Program-made: the position numbers and the translations under genes
Notes under the pieces: model-generated
What the model was told of the DNA's origin: nothing
The model's database searches: none
The model's input: the letters and a program-made list of their open reading frames with translations, nothing else
Shown: one piece after another, positions 61,377 to 64,000 of the stretch
Numbering within the stretch: position 1 is the stretch's first letter
How the letters are laid out: each line of letters begins with the position of its first letter
DNA from: Oikopleura dioica
Lineage: Eukaryota; Chordata; Appendicularia; Copelata; Oikopleuridae
Direction of reading: 5' to 3'
Length of the DNA stretch: 64,000 bases
NCBI GenBank assembly: GCA_907165135.1
Contig: OU015567.1
Coordinates: forward strand, 12,033,001-12,097,000

Positions 61377-64000
61377 AAACCGCCCGCTCGAGGATCCACA
61401 GCAACTTCAGTCTGTTGAAATAGAATCCAAAGAAAAAATCCGCCGGAGCGTACTCTGCGGTAAAGAAGGTCTCTGGAAAGGAAATTCGGCTAAAGAAAAA
61501 TCATCTTTTTCATAATAATGATTCACTACAAAAACTAAGAATTTACCGAGTTACAGTTCCCCCGGATGCGCCGCAAACGATCCTGGCATGTTTCGAAAAC
61601 GGGTTGAAAATCTCACGTGACCGCGTGGTCTGCGGCCTGCCCCAGCTGAGTGATTACAAAAAACGAACCTTTATTACTCTAAATTATGCTTCGATCGACA
61701 ACAAATGGCCGTCATCTTCTATTTTCGCGAAAATAGACGAAAAGCATTTAGAACGCATATTTTTCGACCCCCTTGCTCGTTTTGTAAACTTCAATTACAA
61801 TTTTTCCATAATAATTATTCCCCATAAATCATCATTTCTGGGTGAAAATAAGGGTGGTCTTAGGTCGCAAAGGAGCTAAATTTATGTCAATTGCTACCCA
61901 CTTTCTGACTCATATTTAAATTCTAGACAAAGAACTCTGGTTAGGGTTAGGGTTAGGGTTAGGGTCAGTCATGTAGTCATGTCACTAGTCATGTGGCTAG
62001 CTTTAACCCACCCGGGAGTTCTGACCCTCTAAGTGCTCAAGAAGGTGTCCTTTTAAAAAATTCCAATCTTTTTAAACCTCTTTTTTTCGATAACGCTCCA
62101 AAACTGGATTTTTAAAGCGTCCAAGACTCCCAATTTTCTCAAGCTGTCTTGACTCACGTTTGTTTTATCTGTTTTATAAAGCTTATTTCCTCAAGACTTG
62201 AACTCACCGTTTAAAAAAAGGGATAAGAATTACGAAAGGTAGCGCGAGATGCGGTAATTTGTTGGTTTAGTTATCAACTGGCGCGCGTGAGGAAGGTGTC
62301 CTTTACAATTCAAGGGGGCCCTTAATTTCGCTCAAATAACTTGCTCGAGCTCAAACACTTCATGCGGCACCTGGCCATTTTCAAACTTCTAAAGGTTCTT
62401 CCTAGAATTTCGGCGCTTATCATATAATCAGATTATAATCCTTAGTAATAGAAAAGCTTTTTTTGTAATCTCCGGAAGTCCGATGGAACGTACAAAACAA
62501 TCACTTATGATCAACTAAACGAAGACATTCAAATGGCTGCGAAGGCCTTTCAAAAAATGGATCTCCTTCCAAAAGAAGATAAATTCGCCATTTTCAGTCA
62601 AAACTGCTACCAATACGACGCTGCTATTCTAGGAGGAAAGGTGTCTTGCTTAAAATTACCGTAAAATGCCTTTAGAAAGCTCTAGGTTCACAAACGTTGA
62701 CGGAAAAGTTTGTCGTTTGTGACATTCCCTCGGAAGAGAAAAAACGAGGAGGAGTTAAATTTAGAAACATCTGATCGTGCTTCTTTGCATATCTTTTGCA
62801 AATTGTGTTATGGAAAGTTTTATGGAAATTTTCGGCAAATTTTAAACCGCGCCCAGCGTTTTTTTTCCTCAACGACAAGGTTTAGAAAATCGAATCAGAT
62901 CACGTGGGACAAATAGAAATGCTTATCATCCATTTTCTATATTATCCTTTTATTTTTATAATAGTCAAAATTGTCATGTGAATTAAGACTTGAGAATGCT
63001 AAAATCGTTTGAGCTTTTTCGCAAGGGCCAAAATAGAAATAATGGAAGAACAAAGTAGACCCTTTGTCCACTCTTAAATGACACCTCCTGGCAGGCTACT
63101 ACCGCAACTTGTGTAACGTCAGTCCAGGGATACGTAACGCTGTGGTAGACTCGCTCTTTCCACTCCAAAAAATCAAAGTTCACGCGCAAAACAGTACTCC
63201 TCGGCGTGACAAAAAAGTGTGAGCAGTTTTCCTTCTGCTTATCGCATTTATCGGGGTTCTGGAGGCTCCCTCCAGTCGGTATGTATGGGCTGCAATTTTC
63301 AAGAGGAGATAAGTCCACCCGACCAAACGTAATTCTGCGGTCGCCTCATCCTTTTTTTCGTCACCGCTGCACGCGATGGTCAATTTTTTCCACTTTCAAA
63401 AAGCCAGAAAAAATCTACCGATAGTTTATCTTCTCAACTACTGAGGCGTCATTTTTTGAAAAGAACTGTGTTTCAAAAATTCGTCAAGGTATCGATGGAG
63501 ATATCGGTGAATATTGATAAGTGAGTTAAGGCCTCGAAAATTCGCATTTCCTAAATTGGCCAGGTTTTGGTACTTCAGAGGTTCCTAAATGCCCTCAGGG
63601 TACGTGATTACCCCCCCCCACTATCAGTAGTCAAAATGATCCCCAGCTTCTGGGGATTCTAAATCTGTATTATACTCCTACCCGACTATGCTAGAAAAAA
63701 AGCTCAATTATTAGTGATTTCCCCTACGAATATTGATCTCTTGACCATAATTTTGGGTAAAATTTCTGAGAAGCCGTATTTGGTAATTTAAGAACGAAAC
63801 GCCTAATTTTCAGTAAAATATTATCAATCCCACGTAAACCCTCCACGATGCCCATATCTAGCGATAAAGGCTATACTAAGACTTTGTAAGTACATAACGT
63901 TATCCCTGCGATAAGTCTCTACGATACGCTTGGAAATGATGCTGTCAGGTATATCCTTAATCACATCGAGGCAAAGTGCGTTTTTGTTGGAGACGAAAAG
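61377..64000 (+). CDS. Long-chain acyl-CoA synthetase (ACSL-like), partial
   Basis: Four exons align with the N-terminal half of animal long-chain acyl-CoA synthetases, which activate fatty acids to CoA esters using ATP. Exon a (61377-61459): RPLEDPQQLQSVEIESKEK then IRRSVLC. Exon b (61551 to about 61652): PPDAPQTILACFENGLKIS. Exon c (62479-62635): SDGTYKTITYDQLNEDIQ, then FAIFSQNCYQYDAAILG. Exon d (63891 to the window end): NVIPAISLYDTLGNDAVRYI, LNHIEAKCVFVGDEK. YDTLG is the ACSL hallmark. a-b is GT-AG in phase 1. The c-d intron fits as GA-AG (62636-63890, phase 1) and gives a gap-free alignment; b-c fits as GA-AG after QLS or as GT-AG slightly earlier. The first exon and the catalytic AMP-binding region lie outside or are unresolved. 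Confidence 0.8.
61941..61966. repeat. Interstitial telomere-like repeat (GGTTAG)n
   Basis: Four perfect tandem copies of GGTTAG/TTAGGG lie inside an intron of the acyl-CoA synthetase, followed by repeated AGTCATGT words (about 61967-61998). Confidence 0.85.

Overview
The window looks like nuclear DNA from a larvacean (appendicularian) tunicate close to Oikopleura dioica; no species was named, so this is inference. The evidence is: very small introns (mostly 39-77 nt); several introns that fit only with GA-AG or GC-AG borders, a known larvacean trait; AATAAA signals at or on stop codons; TTAGGG-type telomere repeats; and animal-specific domains (ABCA, CUB, ZP, nephrin-like Ig/FN3, aromatic amino-acid decarboxylase, long-chain acyl-CoA synthetase). 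I rebuilt gene models by hand from splice signals, codon phase and family alignment.

Layout. 1-596 (+) is the tail of an ABCA transporter. 946-2976 (+) is a secreted CUB-ZP gene interrupted by a palindromic 318-bp MITE with a perfect 8-bp target duplication. 3270-4118 (-) is a 91-aa gene of unknown function. 6521-8244 (-) is a complete 476-aa aromatic amino-acid decarboxylase in which three of five introns are non-canonical. About 8660-9234 (-) and 10451-11156 (-) hold an unrecognised gene and a damaged kelch-like gene. 11.2-16.8 kb has no convincing gene. 16857-22580 (+) is an eight-exon nephrin-like receptor (1165 aa, every splice phase closes). About 23.25-24.29 kb (+) is a second ZP-domain gene.

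24623-47346 (+) is a giant gene of about 7400 aa, most of it on one uninterrupted exon of about 16.5 kb. It encodes an enormous Cys-rich GCC2/GCC3-type ectodomain, two furin-like sites, one membrane helix and a cytoplasmic tail of about 1930 aa rich in coiled coil.

48.3-50.6 kb holds four tiny two-exon genes (45-46 aa) in mirror order, A(-) B(+) B(-) A(+), forming two head-to-head pairs with about 210-225 bp shared promoters and TATA-like boxes. This family is the best candidate here for something undescribed. The right third is gene-poor: a second MITE copy (51839-52184), two incompletely resolved minus-strand genes (54.36-55.61 kb and 57.0-60.5 kb), an interstitial telomere repeat, and the 5' half of an acyl-CoA synthetase gene (from 61.38 kb) that leaves the window.

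Functional themes are extracellular or membrane proteins (CUB, ZP, Ig, GCC2/GCC3) on the plus strand between 0.9 and 47 kb, with metabolic enzymes at the edges. I see no operon that can be proven from sequence alone.
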